A stretch of 64,000 nt of DNA from a virus. This document shows positions 24,671-33,269 of the stretch, piece by piece. Position 1 is the stretch's first letter; each line of letters begins with the position of its first letter. Below the pieces are notes generated by a model that was given only the letters and a program-made list of their open reading frames with translations, searched no databases and was not told where the DNA came from. Made by a program: the position numbers and the translations under genes. The stretch is taken from positions 1 to 64,000 of the IMG/VR virus record IMGVR_UViG_3300025000_000091; one strand, 5' to 3'.

Positions 24671-25879
24671 TTACAGCTTTTCCTGAGCTTCCATACAAGA
24701 ATCCCAAACCTTGCAGACATCACATTGCTTATGCTTATCACAATCTACAGCAAACGCAAATCCATGCGGACAATCACCTTTCGGTTTTGCTGTTTTCTTG
24801 TTTCTGGCTGGAGCTGGTTCCGGTTCCTGCTCTCCGTGTTCTTCAGGTCCGTCTCCATCTTCCGGCAACGCATCAAACGCTTCCTCACATTCATCTTTGA
24901 CTTCACACTTCCGGCAAACTTTCTTGGAATTAAAATCAACAGCAAATGTCAAATCATGAGGACACTCAGAACCGCTATCTTCTTCTTCCCCAACATTCAA
25001 CGGTACATCATCTCCTGTTCCTTCATCTTCCTCGGGTGGTTCAGGCTTTGCTGTTTTCCGTTGTCTTGTCTCCTTTGCTGGCTTTTCTTCCGGTTCGTCT
25101 TCGGTTTCTTCCCCGGAATCCATTTCGAGGAAAATATTGTTCAATTCATCGTAAGATTTAATGACCAAGACATCATCGAGATTGATTGCCTCATCGAGAA
25201 TAGATTCGTCAATATCATCCCTTTCGATAAAAGAAATGCTATCAGCAGATACGAAATCATGTCCGGCAAAGTTCTCTTTCTGAAAACGCACCCGAAGATC
25301 AAATCCACCAACCAAATCCATAAAGGTTGCGTATTCATCATTATCCGGGTCAAGCAATTCTTTTTTCAGCCGCTTTTCAAAACAAGCGTAAGAAAACCAC
25401 CAGAACATAATCGGTCCAGGTTCACCTTTCTCGATTACCTGAACATTGTACATTACGCAATCCTGGGCCTTGAACTTATTCGCTTCAGCGTCAGGAATAG
25501 AAGGATCAGCTTTTGCCTTAATGTAATATTCATTAATCGGGCAAGCCTTCCCAATGGAAAGAGGGCTGATGTATGATTTCTTATCGACCCCAACCTGCCG
25601 AACTCGCTTGAAGGGCCGTTTATACCACAATTCCCCAACAGGAGCAATATTCTGCCCATCTGGGTGTTTGGGATCGGAAACGATATAGGGCAAGAGCCGC
25701 AAGGTATATTTTACCTCCGTCTTACCCTTGGGAATATCAACATTAAAAAACTCCGTTCCATCTCCGAGATTCTTGAACATTGTCCCACTTCCACCTTGCG
25801 GACCAGCAACGGCTGCTCCTGCCCTGGCCCTGTCTGCAGCCGATCCATACTTTCTGGTTGATTTACTTCTTGCCGCCAT
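24671..25879 (-). CDS. Single-stranded DNA-binding protein (T4 gp32-like)
   Basis: 402 residues. A basic N-terminus and an OB-like core with ACPINEYY...FKAQDCVMYNVQV and MFWWFSY around residues 110-170 match gp32-like SSBs. After a long acidic, Pro-rich linker come two Cys modules, ECPHDLTFAVDF..KKVCRKCEVKDEC and DCPHGFAFAVDC..KQCDVCKVWDSC, each a probable zinc knuckle. It coats single-stranded DNA and recruits partners during replication. The doubled module is noted separately. Confidence 0.8.
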   Translation of the reverse strand: MAARSKSTRKYGSAADRARAGAAVAGPQGGSGTMFKNLGDGTEFFNVDIPKGKTEVKYTLRLLPYIVSDPKHPDGQNIAPVGELWYKRPFKRVRQVGVDKKSYISPLSIGKACPINEYYIKAKADPSIPDAEANKFKAQDCVMYNVQVIEKGEPGPIMFWWFSYACFEKRLKKELLDPDNDEYATFMDLVGGFDLRVRFQKENFAGHDFVSADSISFIERDDIDESILDEAINLDDVLVIKSYDELNNIFLEMDSGEETEDEPEEKPAKETRQRKTAKPEPPEEDEGTGDDVPLNVGEEEDSGSECPHDLTFAVDFNSKKVCRKCEVKDECEEAFDALPEDGDGPEEHGEQEPEPAPARNKKTAKPKGDCPHGFAFAVDCDKHKQCDVCKVWDSCMEAQEKL

Positions 25880-26033
25880 GTTTGTTCTCCCTTATTTGTT
25901 TTGTTGATAAGATTCTTTCAATAATCCGGCTAATTGTTATAATCAATCCGGAATGCCATAACCTTGACGCTATATAAACCCAAATCAATGAGCCAAAAAA
26001 TAAATATATCCAATGTTGAATAGTCCAATCCAT
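25863..26033 (-). CDS. 56-residue membrane protein
   Basis: Starts at the ATG about 11 nt after ccaaggagg. One membrane segment (WIYLFFGSLIWVYIASRLW) is followed by a second, weaker hydrophobic stretch and a basic tail. Lies between the UvsY-like and ssb-like genes. Function unknown. Confidence 0.55.
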   Translation of the reverse strand: MDWTIQHWIYLFFGSLIWVYIASRLWHSGLIITISRIIERILSTKQIRENKHGGKK

Positions 26034-26034
26034 T

Positions 26035-26538
26035 TCATTTTGTCCTCCTTGGTTTGGTTGCAGCTCTGATTTTTTCATTTACAGAACGATTTTCATATTC
26101 CTCCATTTTTGCTGATAATTGTTCAAATGTTTTCGGAGCAACCGGCACAGAAGTCCAGCCCATTGCCGCCAATTTTACAAAGTTCTCAAGGGCTGATTTC
26201 CGCATATAGATTGCTGACTTTGCGGCATTGATAATATCCCGCTCATATTCAGCAGCAAACAAATCTTCTTTTGCCCTTTGATGTTTCGGATGAGTACGAT
26301 AATATGCTTCAACATTTGCAATAGTCGGCTTTTCTAATTTTGAATTTGCCTCAAGAGTTAATTCCGAACGAATTATTTTAATATTTTCAATTGCATTTTT
26401 AACAGCAAGTTCACAATCCGCTGCCGCCTTAGAATATTTTAGGAAAAGCCCTGATTGCCGCAACCATTCGATATCCAAATCTTCTGGGATTACATTAATA
26501 TCGTTTTCCGGATTTAGATCATAATTTTCATATCCCAT
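26035..26538 (-). CDS. UvsY-like recombination mediator candidate
   Basis: 167 residues from the ATG behind atggagat. All helical: WLRQSGLFLKYSKAAADCELAVKNA, a TIANVEAYYRTHP turn, then YMRKSALENFVKLA. This pattern is shared by phage proteins often placed beside ssb and annotated as UvsY-like. UvsY loads UvsX on gp32-coated DNA, which fits the neighbouring ssb and recA genes. The assignment rests on pattern and context. Confidence 0.55.
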   Translation of the reverse strand: MGYENYDLNPENDINVIPEDLDIEWLRQSGLFLKYSKAAADCELAVKNAIENIKIIRSELTLEANSKLEKPTIANVEAYYRTHPKHQRAKEDLFAAEYERDIINAAKSAIYMRKSALENFVKLAAMGWTSVPVAPKTFEQLSAKMEEYENRSVNEKIRAATKPRRTK

Positions 26539-26785
26539 TTTGTTTATCTCCATTTAAGATTAAATCAACAAATGCTTCTCGCATTTTCATTCCCATTCCT
26601 TTTGCAAGGCAATTTCCACAAATAACTTTTTTGGGTGGATATTCCTTGTCAATTGCCTCAACAAGTTTCCCTATTTTGCAATGAGGGCATTTTCCAGATA
26701 ATACCAAAAATAACAATTCTCGATCAACATCATCAGGAAGAGCTATTTTTGGAATTGGATTGCCATTATATTTTACCCAGTTCAT
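26528..26785 (-). CDS. Zinc-ribbon protein
   Basis: 85 residues with GKCPHCKIGKL and ICGNCLAKG, two CxxC knuckles about 20 residues apart. It overlaps both neighbours. Probably a small DNA- or protein-binding factor. Confidence 0.6.
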   Translation of the reverse strand: MNWVKYNGNPIPKIALPDDVDRELLFLVLSGKCPHCKIGKLVEAIDKEYPPKKVICGNCLAKGMGMKMREAFVDLILNGDKQNGI

Positions 26786-26961
26786 TTTATTGGAAGGGTA
26801 TTTTCCATTTGATAAAGTAAATTCTTTGCTATTTTCTTTCGTTTATTTTTATTACAATATTCTTCAAGTGCAATAATTATTAAATTTGATTCTTCTCCAG
26901 TTAATTCAATAATTGATTTTCCTGATTCTTTAACTCCATTGGTTTCAATAAACGTTCTCAT
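26782..26961 (-). CDS. 59-residue hypothetical protein
   Basis: A short frame starting at ATG 26961 behind aggaataa and ending in TGA overlapping the next ATG. The sequence is MRTFIETNG..KSIIELTGEESNLIIIALEEYCNKNKRKKIAKNLL, helical and basic at the end. A promoter-like element lies just upstream. Not recognised. Confidence 0.6.
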   Translation of the reverse strand: MRTFIETNGVKESGKSIIELTGEESNLIIIALEEYCNKNKRKKIAKNLLYQMENTLPIK

Positions 26962-26982
26962 AATTTATTCCTATTTATTTAT

Positions 26983-27000
26983 ATTATACTCAGAAACCTA
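26983..27000 (-). promoter_or_regulatory. Promoter-like AGTATAATA element
   Basis: Read on the - strand, TTTTT lies 11 nt before TATAAT (26988-26983) in the context GAGTATAATA. It is in the 55-bp gap between the clamp loader and the 59-residue gene. The same layout recurs at 29455, 39451, 42020 and 45713. Confidence 0.5.
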
Positions 27001-27016
27001 AAAATTCTGCTGAAAA

Positions 27017-27940
27017 TTATTGGGCATGAACAGCTTTAAAACAAGCCAATGTCAAGCCAGGTTTCCCAGTATTATAAAATGGTTCTGCAAACTCATCCAT
27101 TACAATAAATGCCTGGAAATCTTCTTTCTTTAAAAGGATTGTATTGCAATAGGACAATACCATTCGTCTCAATGATTCTTCTTCTTCATTCTTCAATCCT
27201 TCCAATATTGAAGAAACTTTTTTCCAGGAAGATTTCTGAATCAATGCTCTTGCAAGATCAATTGCAGCATTTTGTTTTGCCGCTTCCTCAAAAATAACTT
27301 CTGCCATTTCCTCTGGATTCAAACCAGCAACCTTCTCCAGTAATTTGAGGGCATTCCTGGGATGACCAAATGATTGTTCATAAATCAATTCCCTGGCCTC
27401 GTTCGGCAATGTAATCTTTTCAGCTCTGCAAACCTTTCTGAGTAATACGCTCATTTCTCCTTCGTTCAAAGGGGATACCATAAAATGGGTGCATCTGCCC
27501 TGTATGGTCGGCAAGAGCTTCTGAGGGTCTGTAGTGCAGAGGATAAAATAAACGTGGCCAGGGGCATCCTCCAGGGCTTTTAGCAAGGCATTCTGACCGT
27601 CTTTACTGATAGAGTGACATTCATCCAGTAACCATACCCGGCAAGAGCTTTTTGGATCTTGCGGCTTGAGCCGAACTTGTTTTCTGATTTCCCGTATTGT
27701 ATCAATTCCCCGGAAATCAGCTGTATCAATTTCCCGGAAATCTGCCTCCTGTGCACCGAGGGCATTTGAAACTATTCTCCCGATCGTGGTTTTCCCACAA
27801 CCTGTTGGGCCGGTCAGAAGGATTGCATGAGGAAATTTATCTTGCCTATTTTCAAATAACGATTTAATCCCCTTGATTGTTCCTTGATTGCCAATTACTT
27901 CATCAAATGTTGCTGGGCGATGATCTATTGCAAGGCTCAT
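27017..27940 (-). CDS. Clamp loader ATPase (DnaX/RFC-like)
   Basis: 307 residues. Walker A is GPTGCGKTT (44-52), DECH Walker B lies near 110, and an IQGRC (SRC-type) sensor motif lies near 150. The C-terminal helical domain is short. It opens the sliding clamp and loads it on DNA; the matching clamp is at 32237. No other loader subunit gene is visible, so it may work as a homo-oligomer or with host subunits. Confidence 0.85.
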   Translation of the reverse strand: MSLAIDHRPATFDEVIGNQGTIKGIKSLFENRQDKFPHAILLTGPTGCGKTTIGRIVSNALGAQEADFREIDTADFRGIDTIREIRKQVRLKPQDPKSSCRVWLLDECHSISKDGQNALLKALEDAPGHVYFILCTTDPQKLLPTIQGRCTHFMVSPLNEGEMSVLLRKVCRAEKITLPNEARELIYEQSFGHPRNALKLLEKVAGLNPEEMAEVIFEEAAKQNAAIDLARALIQKSSWKKVSSILEGLKNEEEESLRRMVLSYCNTILLKKEDFQAFIVMDEFAEPFYNTGKPGLTLACFKAVHAQ

Positions 27941-27948
27941 AAATTTCC

Positions 27949-28791
27949 TTATATTAAATTTTTATTTTTTGCCATTCTATATATCATTGCCGGTCTTGCC
28001 CAACTTCTTTGAAATGTTTTCCATTTATAATTGGCATTTCCATTTTCATCTCTCATTAACATTGCCATTGGCATAAATCCAGCAGATATTGTTTCATAAA
28101 GTCTTTTTTCTGCATTTTCAAATGTATCTGCTTTTATTTTTCTTTTTTTATCTTCAGGCCAACCCATGAAAACGTACGCTCTTAATTTAGGCCAATTTAT
28201 TTCGTATTTATTCAATAATTTTCCAGCTTCAATTAATGGCTCAAGATCATCAGGGGTATCATAAGCAAAAAATAATTGGCTTAAACTTAATTTTTTAAAT
28301 TCTTTGACATGCCATTCACGAAGTTTTAATGCTTCTAATCCTCCAGTAAACTGAATTTGTTTTTGATTTTTAAGCATATTAAAAACATTCAATATGTGCA
28401 GTTTTGAACAAGCCAATAAATTATCATCTAATATATTATTTCCTTCAGTTATTGGTAACTCCCTTACGTCCCCACCTTCTCTAATCCAAACTTTACAAAA
28501 CCAACATCTATTTGGACAACCTCTTGATGTTAAGATATAACCTTTTTTAAGGTACCTTCCTGGAACAAAATCTCCACCAGGTTCATTAAGTGCTGGCCCA
28601 CCAATTTTCACATTTGCAACTTTCCCCCAATATTTAGCTAATTCTTCTGCTCTTTTTAAATCCCACTCAAAAGCTACAGAAATATGAATTTCATCGGCTT
28701 CATCATAAAATCCTGGCCTTCTATTTATTATGGCCAATTCATCATTGGGAGTAGCAGAAGTTTTTCTTGGGAAAATACGAATAATCCTCAT
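27949..28791 (-). CDS. Radical SAM protein (third copy in the phage)
   Basis: 280 residues from the ATG overlapping the previous TGA. SRGCPNRCWFC (Cys 92, 96, 99) is the CxxxCxxC 4Fe-4S motif of radical SAM enzymes. An ITEGNNILDDNLLA stretch and IQFTGGLEALKL follow, as in a B12-independent family known from phages and bacteria. Substrate unknown. It is transcribed with two Cys-rich genes upstream and with the clamp loader downstream. Confidence 0.8.
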   Translation of the reverse strand: MRIIRIFPRKTSATPNDELAIINRRPGFYDEADEIHISVAFEWDLKRAEELAKYWGKVANVKIGGPALNEPGGDFVPGRYLKKGYILTSRGCPNRCWFCKVWIREGGDVRELPITEGNNILDDNLLACSKLHILNVFNMLKNQKQIQFTGGLEALKLREWHVKEFKKLSLSQLFFAYDTPDDLEPLIEAGKLLNKYEINWPKLRAYVFMGWPEDKKRKIKADTFENAEKRLYETISAGFMPMAMLMRDENGNANYKWKTFQRSWARPAMIYRMAKNKNLI

Positions 28792-29048
28792 TTTGATATT
28801 CCAGGGCAAATTACCCGTTTATAATTATTTCCATGATTCAATAAATTTACTGTTGGTCTCGTTGGCTTTTGTTCAGAACACCAAAACAATTGGATATATC
28901 CATCATCAATTATTTTCTCCAACCATGTTTTAGGAACTTTTGATTTGATCCTTTTCTCTTCCAGAAATTTCAACAAATCATTTTCGTTTCTAAATATCTT
29001 TGTTTTATTGTTGAAGCATTCGATACATTGTTTCCCCTTCTTAATCAT
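28788..29048 (-). CDS. Cys-containing partner of the radical SAM gene
   Basis: 86 residues from the ATG behind aggtg. CIECFNNKTKIF at the start and FWCSEQKP..VICPGISK at the end suggest metal or cluster binding. It overlaps both neighbours, so probably co-translated with the radical SAM gene. Function unknown. Confidence 0.5.
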   Translation of the reverse strand: MIKKGKQCIECFNNKTKIFRNENDLLKFLEEKRIKSKVPKTWLEKIIDDGYIQLFWCSEQKPTRPTVNLLNHGNNYKRVICPGISK

Positions 29049-29049
29049 T

Positions 29050-29415
29050 TCAATCACCTATCTTGATTCCATTAATTTCTCTATGTTCTTTCAATAAATC
29101 AAACATATTTTCAGCTATATCAATACAATATCCATATTCATTTAAATTTAAAAATTGTTCCCCACAGGCAGAACACATATACCAAGGAGCAAGTGTTATT
29201 GAATCTTCTCCATCTCCATATATTTTTATTTCAAGATCGGTTCTTGGTTCTCTTGTTCGAATAAACTTTAAACATTCAGAACCGTAATCAATTAATTTTT
29301 TACAAGAACAACATCTTTTCCTTCTTAAAGTTCTTAATATTGTAAAATCATCAGGAGGATAATAATACCAGCCTTCTCCATAATAATCTTCTGGGACATA
29401 GCAAGAAAGAGACAT
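29050..29415 (-). CDS. Zinc-binding phage protein
   Basis: 121 residues. The N-terminus is Tyr-rich (EGWYYYPPDDF), then RRKRCCSCKKLIDYGSEC and later WYMCSACGEQFLNL form a two-knuckle zinc site. Similar proteins occur next to radical SAM genes in phages but have no known function. The first gene after a promoter-like element at 29455. Confidence 0.55.
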   Translation of the reverse strand: MSLSCYVPEDYYGEGWYYYPPDDFTILRTLRRKRCCSCKKLIDYGSECLKFIRTREPRTDLEIKIYGDGEDSITLAPWYMCSACGEQFLNLNEYGYCIDIAENMFDLLKEHREINGIKIGD

Positions 29416-29427
29416 TTAAATCACCAT

Positions 29428-32139
29428 TCAAAAAGAAAATAAATGCTTTATTTTATTATACTCTATCGGGGTAAAAACCTTCTCTTTTTCATAGGCCCCA
29501 ATCTCTTTTAATATCAAAACAATATTCTTATTTACTCCTTTTATACTTGTCGATTCCATATTATCAGAGTTGAAAAACCCTTTATTTTTTTGTTTTTGAG
29601 CAGAAGCATTTTCAAGATTCAAGGCAACTGTTTCCCCAACCCCATTAATTGAGATAAAAGGAGCATATAGATTTCCTTTTGTATCCACAATCCAGCTTTT
29701 TGCTTTTGAAATTCCTATTTTGGGCAGTTTCAATTTCATCCGTAATCTTTTACTTTCTTGAATCAATTTAGGTGAATGTTCTTTACTTCCAAATGTCAAG
29801 GAACAAGCAATAAATTCATTAGGGAAATATGTTTTACAATACATATCCCAATAGGTAATAACGGAATACTCAACAGAATGGCTACGGTTAAATGCGTAAT
29901 TACCGAATGTTAATATTGTTTTCCAGATTTCTTTTGCCTTTTTCTTATCGACAGATTTATTATTCAGGCATCCTTCAATAAATTGATCATAATATTTGTT
30001 TAATGCTTCTTCCCCCTTGCTTTTGGCCATTACCTTCCGAATTTTATCACAAATATTCATGGGGATTCCAGAAAGTTTATTGATAACTTGCATTACTTGT
30101 TCTTGATAAACAATAATCCCATAAGTATTTTCAGTTATTTTGTCATAAGCAGGATTGATACTTTTGATTTTAGCCTTACCATTTTTCCTTTTAACGAATT
30201 CTTCTGCCATCCCTGAATCCAAAGGACCAGGACGAAACAAGGCGGTAGCAGCAGAAAGAACTTCAAAATTATCTACCCCCAAATCAATACAATATTTTGT
30301 CAATCCATAAGTTCCAATCTGAAATGCCCCTATTGTATTTCCATTATTTATTTGGTCATAAACTTTTTGATCATCAAGAGATAATTTTTGAAAATCAATA
30401 TTAACATTATGATTTTCCTTGACCATTTTTTTTGTTTCATTCAGGACAGATAAGGCTGATAATCCCAGAATATCAAGTTTCATCAATCCACAATATTCAG
30501 CATTATCCTTATCCCAATTTGCAACAATTTGATTACTTCTCAAAGCAAGATTACATTTTGTCCCGATTGTTAAATCTTCCGAGGAAATACAAAGAGCAGC
30601 GGCATGTTGGCCGCAACCGCGTACCTGACCTTCAAGGTTTTCCGCTATCTTTACAATTTTAGGATATTTATGTTTAAATTGTTTACATTCAATAATATTT
30701 TCAAATGAACCCTTTACTTGTTCATTATTTTTATTATCATCATTCATTGCCTTTGCAGCAACATCAACTTCATTCAGGGGAATATCAAATACCCTTGCAA
30801 CATCCCTGATAACACTCCTTCCCTTCATCAACATAAATGTAGAAAGGCCAGCAACATTATTCTTGCCATATTTATTCTCTAAATATTCCCGGACTTGATA
30901 CCGTTTATGATCCTCAAAATCAAGATCAATATCGGGTAGATCATTTCTGTCAGGAGAAATGAACCTGAAGAATACCAAATTATGAATTATGGGATCGACA
31001 TCAGTAATCCCCAGCAAAAAAGCGATAAGCGAACCCCCCACCGATCCTCTGCCAGGGCCAACCATAATATTATTTTTCTTGCACCAATTAATCAAATCCC
31101 ATACAATCAAAAAGTATCTTTGAAATTTCATCTTTTTGATTAATTCAATCTCTTCGTCGACTCTTGCAGAATAATTGACATATTCCTCATCACTCAAATG
31201 ATTTAATTTACGTTTCATTCCCCGGACAATTTGACTCCAAAGAAATTCATTTTCTTCTTCATCATCCTTAAATTCCATTATTGAGGGAAGAGAAACAGCT
31301 TGTTGTTTTATCTCAAATCCTTCACACATTGAAGCGATTCTTGTTGTCCATCTGATTGCTTTCTTTATTTCAATTGCAGAAAGGCAATTTTGATCAGCAA
31401 ATGACCAATACATTTCCTCATAACTTTTAAGATAAAGACCAGTACAATTGAATTTCCAGCGGGAAGGATCGTGCCATTTCTTCTTTGATTGAATCGCAAG
31501 TAAAACTTCTTGATATAGAGCAGATTCATTTGTTGGATAATGGCAATCATTTGTTGCCACAAGAGAAAAATTATTCTTTCTTGGTAAATTTCCTAATATT
31601 TGACAAAATTTATTGATCTTTATTTGTTCCGGGATATTATGGGGCATTACCTCAAGGAATGTTCTTTCAATTCCTATTGTATCCCCAATATTTTCAAGAA
31701 TTTCTCTTCCATCTGGCATATTCAAAAATGATAATGAGCAACCAGTCAGGACAATTAATCCTTTCAGGTTATTTAAAAGAACTTCTTTGTCAATTCTTGG
31801 CCGGTAATAAAATCCAGTAGTACCTGCATATGACAGCATTTTAAGTAGATTATTCCAACCAGTTTCATTCTCGACAAGTAAAGTAATATGATATCTTGTT
31901 TCTTTCTTTTCTTTAATTGTTGAATCGGAAACAATATACATTTCGCAACCAATAATCGGTTTAATCCCAACTTCTTTACATTGTTTCTGATGATCTATTA
32001 CCCCATCGATGTTCCCGTGATTTGTGATTGAAAGATGGGTTTGGCCTAATGATTTAGCCAGTTCTGCATATTGTTTTGATGTTCCTACGCCATCAAGGAT
32101 TGAATATTGATTATGTAAATGAAGATGACAGAAATTCAT
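29428..32139 (-). CDS. dnaE: DNA polymerase III alpha subunit (DnaE-type), compact
   Basis: 903 residues, against about 1160 in bacterial DnaE. The PHP domain opens HLHLHNQYSILDG (5-17). The palm contains GPGRGSVGGS (361-370) and PDIDLDFED (402-410) with the catalytic Asp pair, and KLDILGL near 560 holds the third Asp. The fingers and helix-hairpin-helix region (GVGETVALNLENA) are near the end, so the OB/tau-binding C-terminus is missing. No separate proofreading exonuclease is seen in the window. Confidence 0.9.
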   Translation of the reverse strand: MNFCHLHLHNQYSILDGVGTSKQYAELAKSLGQTHLSITNHGNIDGVIDHQKQCKEVGIKPIIGCEMYIVSDSTIKEKKETRYHITLLVENETGWNNLLKMLSYAGTTGFYYRPRIDKEVLLNNLKGLIVLTGCSLSFLNMPDGREILENIGDTIGIERTFLEVMPHNIPEQIKINKFCQILGNLPRKNNFSLVATNDCHYPTNESALYQEVLLAIQSKKKWHDPSRWKFNCTGLYLKSYEEMYWSFADQNCLSAIEIKKAIRWTTRIASMCEGFEIKQQAVSLPSIMEFKDDEEENEFLWSQIVRGMKRKLNHLSDEEYVNYSARVDEEIELIKKMKFQRYFLIVWDLINWCKKNNIMVGPGRGSVGGSLIAFLLGITDVDPIIHNLVFFRFISPDRNDLPDIDLDFEDHKRYQVREYLENKYGKNNVAGLSTFMLMKGRSVIRDVARVFDIPLNEVDVAAKAMNDDNKNNEQVKGSFENIIECKQFKHKYPKIVKIAENLEGQVRGCGQHAAALCISSEDLTIGTKCNLALRSNQIVANWDKDNAEYCGLMKLDILGLSALSVLNETKKMVKENHNVNIDFQKLSLDDQKVYDQINNGNTIGAFQIGTYGLTKYCIDLGVDNFEVLSAATALFRPGPLDSGMAEEFVKRKNGKAKIKSINPAYDKITENTYGIIVYQEQVMQVINKLSGIPMNICDKIRKVMAKSKGEEALNKYYDQFIEGCLNNKSVDKKKAKEIWKTILTFGNYAFNRSHSVEYSVITYWDMYCKTYFPNEFIACSLTFGSKEHSPKLIQESKRLRMKLKLPKIGISKAKSWIVDTKGNLYAPFISINGVGETVALNLENASAQKQKNKGFFNSDNMESTSIKGVNKNIVLILKEIGAYEKEKVFTPIEYNKIKHLFSF
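29455..29478 (-). promoter_or_regulatory. Promoter-like AGTATAATA element
   Basis: TATAAT at 29460-29455 on the - strand in the context GAGTATAATA, with TTTTT 12 nt upstream. It lies within the last codons of dnaE and about 40 nt before the 121-residue gene. Confidence 0.45.
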
Positions 32140-32143
32140 GTTT

Positions 32144-32231
32144 TGGTGCCCCTGAAGAGATTTGAACTCTTATGATTAATACAATCGAAAGATTTTAAGT
32201 CTTTTGTGTCTACCAATTTCACCACAGAGGC
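32144..32231 (-). tRNA. tRNA-Leu (anticodon UAA)
   Basis: An 88-nt class II tRNA with encoded CCA. The acceptor GCCTCTG pairs with CAGGGGC. The D-arm is Leu-type (GTGAAATTGGTAGACAC). The anticodon arm is AAAGA-CTTAAAA-TCTTT with anticodon TAA, then a long variable arm and the T-arm AGAGTTCAAATCTCT. It fills the gap between dnaE and the clamp gene in the same direction, so it must be cut out of the replication transcript. UUA codons are frequent in this AT-rich genome. Confidence 0.93.
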
Positions 32232-32236
32232 AATTT

Positions 32237-33256
32237 TTATTCTCCTATCAAACAAACAACATGTTCAAAATTCTCACCCTGAAATTTCAATGAATTCTTT
32301 CCTACAATACAATGTTGAAGTTTATCTAAAATATCATAAAGGAAAGTTGGGGAAACAATAAATTGAATATCCTCCCCTTTATAGGCACAATTGGCATTTT
32401 CCTCAAACCACCCATAATCCCCTTCACCCTTAAAAATAATTCTCCTGTTTTTTACAGAAACAATCACCTGCTCATCTCTTATTGATTCGGCTTTTGAAAA
32501 TATCCCCGCCCTTTCCAGAATTTCTTTTGTCAAAGAAGGTAATTTCAATTCAATCCCTTCGACATTTAAAAATTCAGAAACATCCGGGAATTCTCCAGCA
32601 TCAGTCCTACAAGAAAATATAAGGCCGTTTCCTGCCCTGAAATGCGCCCATCCTGCCGTTTCGCAAAATTCCGCTATAGGGTAGCGGGTTAGACTTTTAA
32701 CTGCTGTAGCGGGTAAAAGAATCGCTTCCTTGAAGGCTTTCTTACCATCGTTCCCGATATCCACCCGCATAATCCTAAAATCATCAGAAGCAGTCAAATA
32801 TCTGCCGTTGATATAAATATTGGAAAGAACAGGTTTGCTCATATCGTCAGCAGCAAATGGCTGAATCATTTTCAGGGCCGGAAGGAATGTTTCAGGAAGT
32901 TTAACCCAATCCTTTGAATTTCCAAGTTCATCCAGGGGCAATTTGATTTCAGATTCCAGTCTGATCCCGGCTCTGGACCTCCCACATTCCAGGTGAAGCA
33001 TATTTTCAGCTTCATCAACTGAAATTTCAATTTCTTCATCTTTCAGTTTGGAAATCAATTTGTATAATTCATCAGCGCGAACCGCCCCAGCAATATCAAT
33101 ACTGATGGGATATCGGACGGCAATTTGATCATTATAGGTTACAACATGCTTGTTGATAAATGCAAATGAGGTTGCCTGCTCGATCACATCCTTACTTGCC
33201 AGGCCTGGTTTGACTGCTTCGAGAGCTGTTTGCAATTCTTGCTTTTTAATTTTCAT
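32237..33256 (-). CDS. dnaN: DNA polymerase sliding clamp (beta-clamp-like)
   Basis: 339 residues, close to bacterial DnaN (about 366). Three clamp-type domains can be traced; the middle has SKPVLSNIYINGRYLTASDDFRI, the LTASDxxR clamp signature. It tethers the phage DnaE to DNA and is loaded by the product of 27017-27940. Confidence 0.85.
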   Translation of the reverse strand: MKIKKQELQTALEAVKPGLASKDVIEQATSFAFINKHVVTYNDQIAVRYPISIDIAGAVRADELYKLISKLKDEEIEISVDEAENMLHLECGRSRAGIRLESEIKLPLDELGNSKDWVKLPETFLPALKMIQPFAADDMSKPVLSNIYINGRYLTASDDFRIMRVDIGNDGKKAFKEAILLPATAVKSLTRYPIAEFCETAGWAHFRAGNGLIFSCRTDAGEFPDVSEFLNVEGIELKLPSLTKEILERAGIFSKAESIRDEQVIVSVKNRRIIFKGEGDYGWFEENANCAYKGEDIQFIVSPTFLYDILDKLQHCIVGKNSLKFQGENFEHVVCLIGE

Positions 33257-33269
33257 TTATTGGCCTCAT

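Noticed and set aside
24725-25576. + strand frame of 283 codons inside the ssb-like gene
   Set aside because: Hydrophobic, Phe/Leu-rich shadow of the acidic, Glu-rich ssb coding strand; no ribosome-binding site and lone orientation within a - strand operon.
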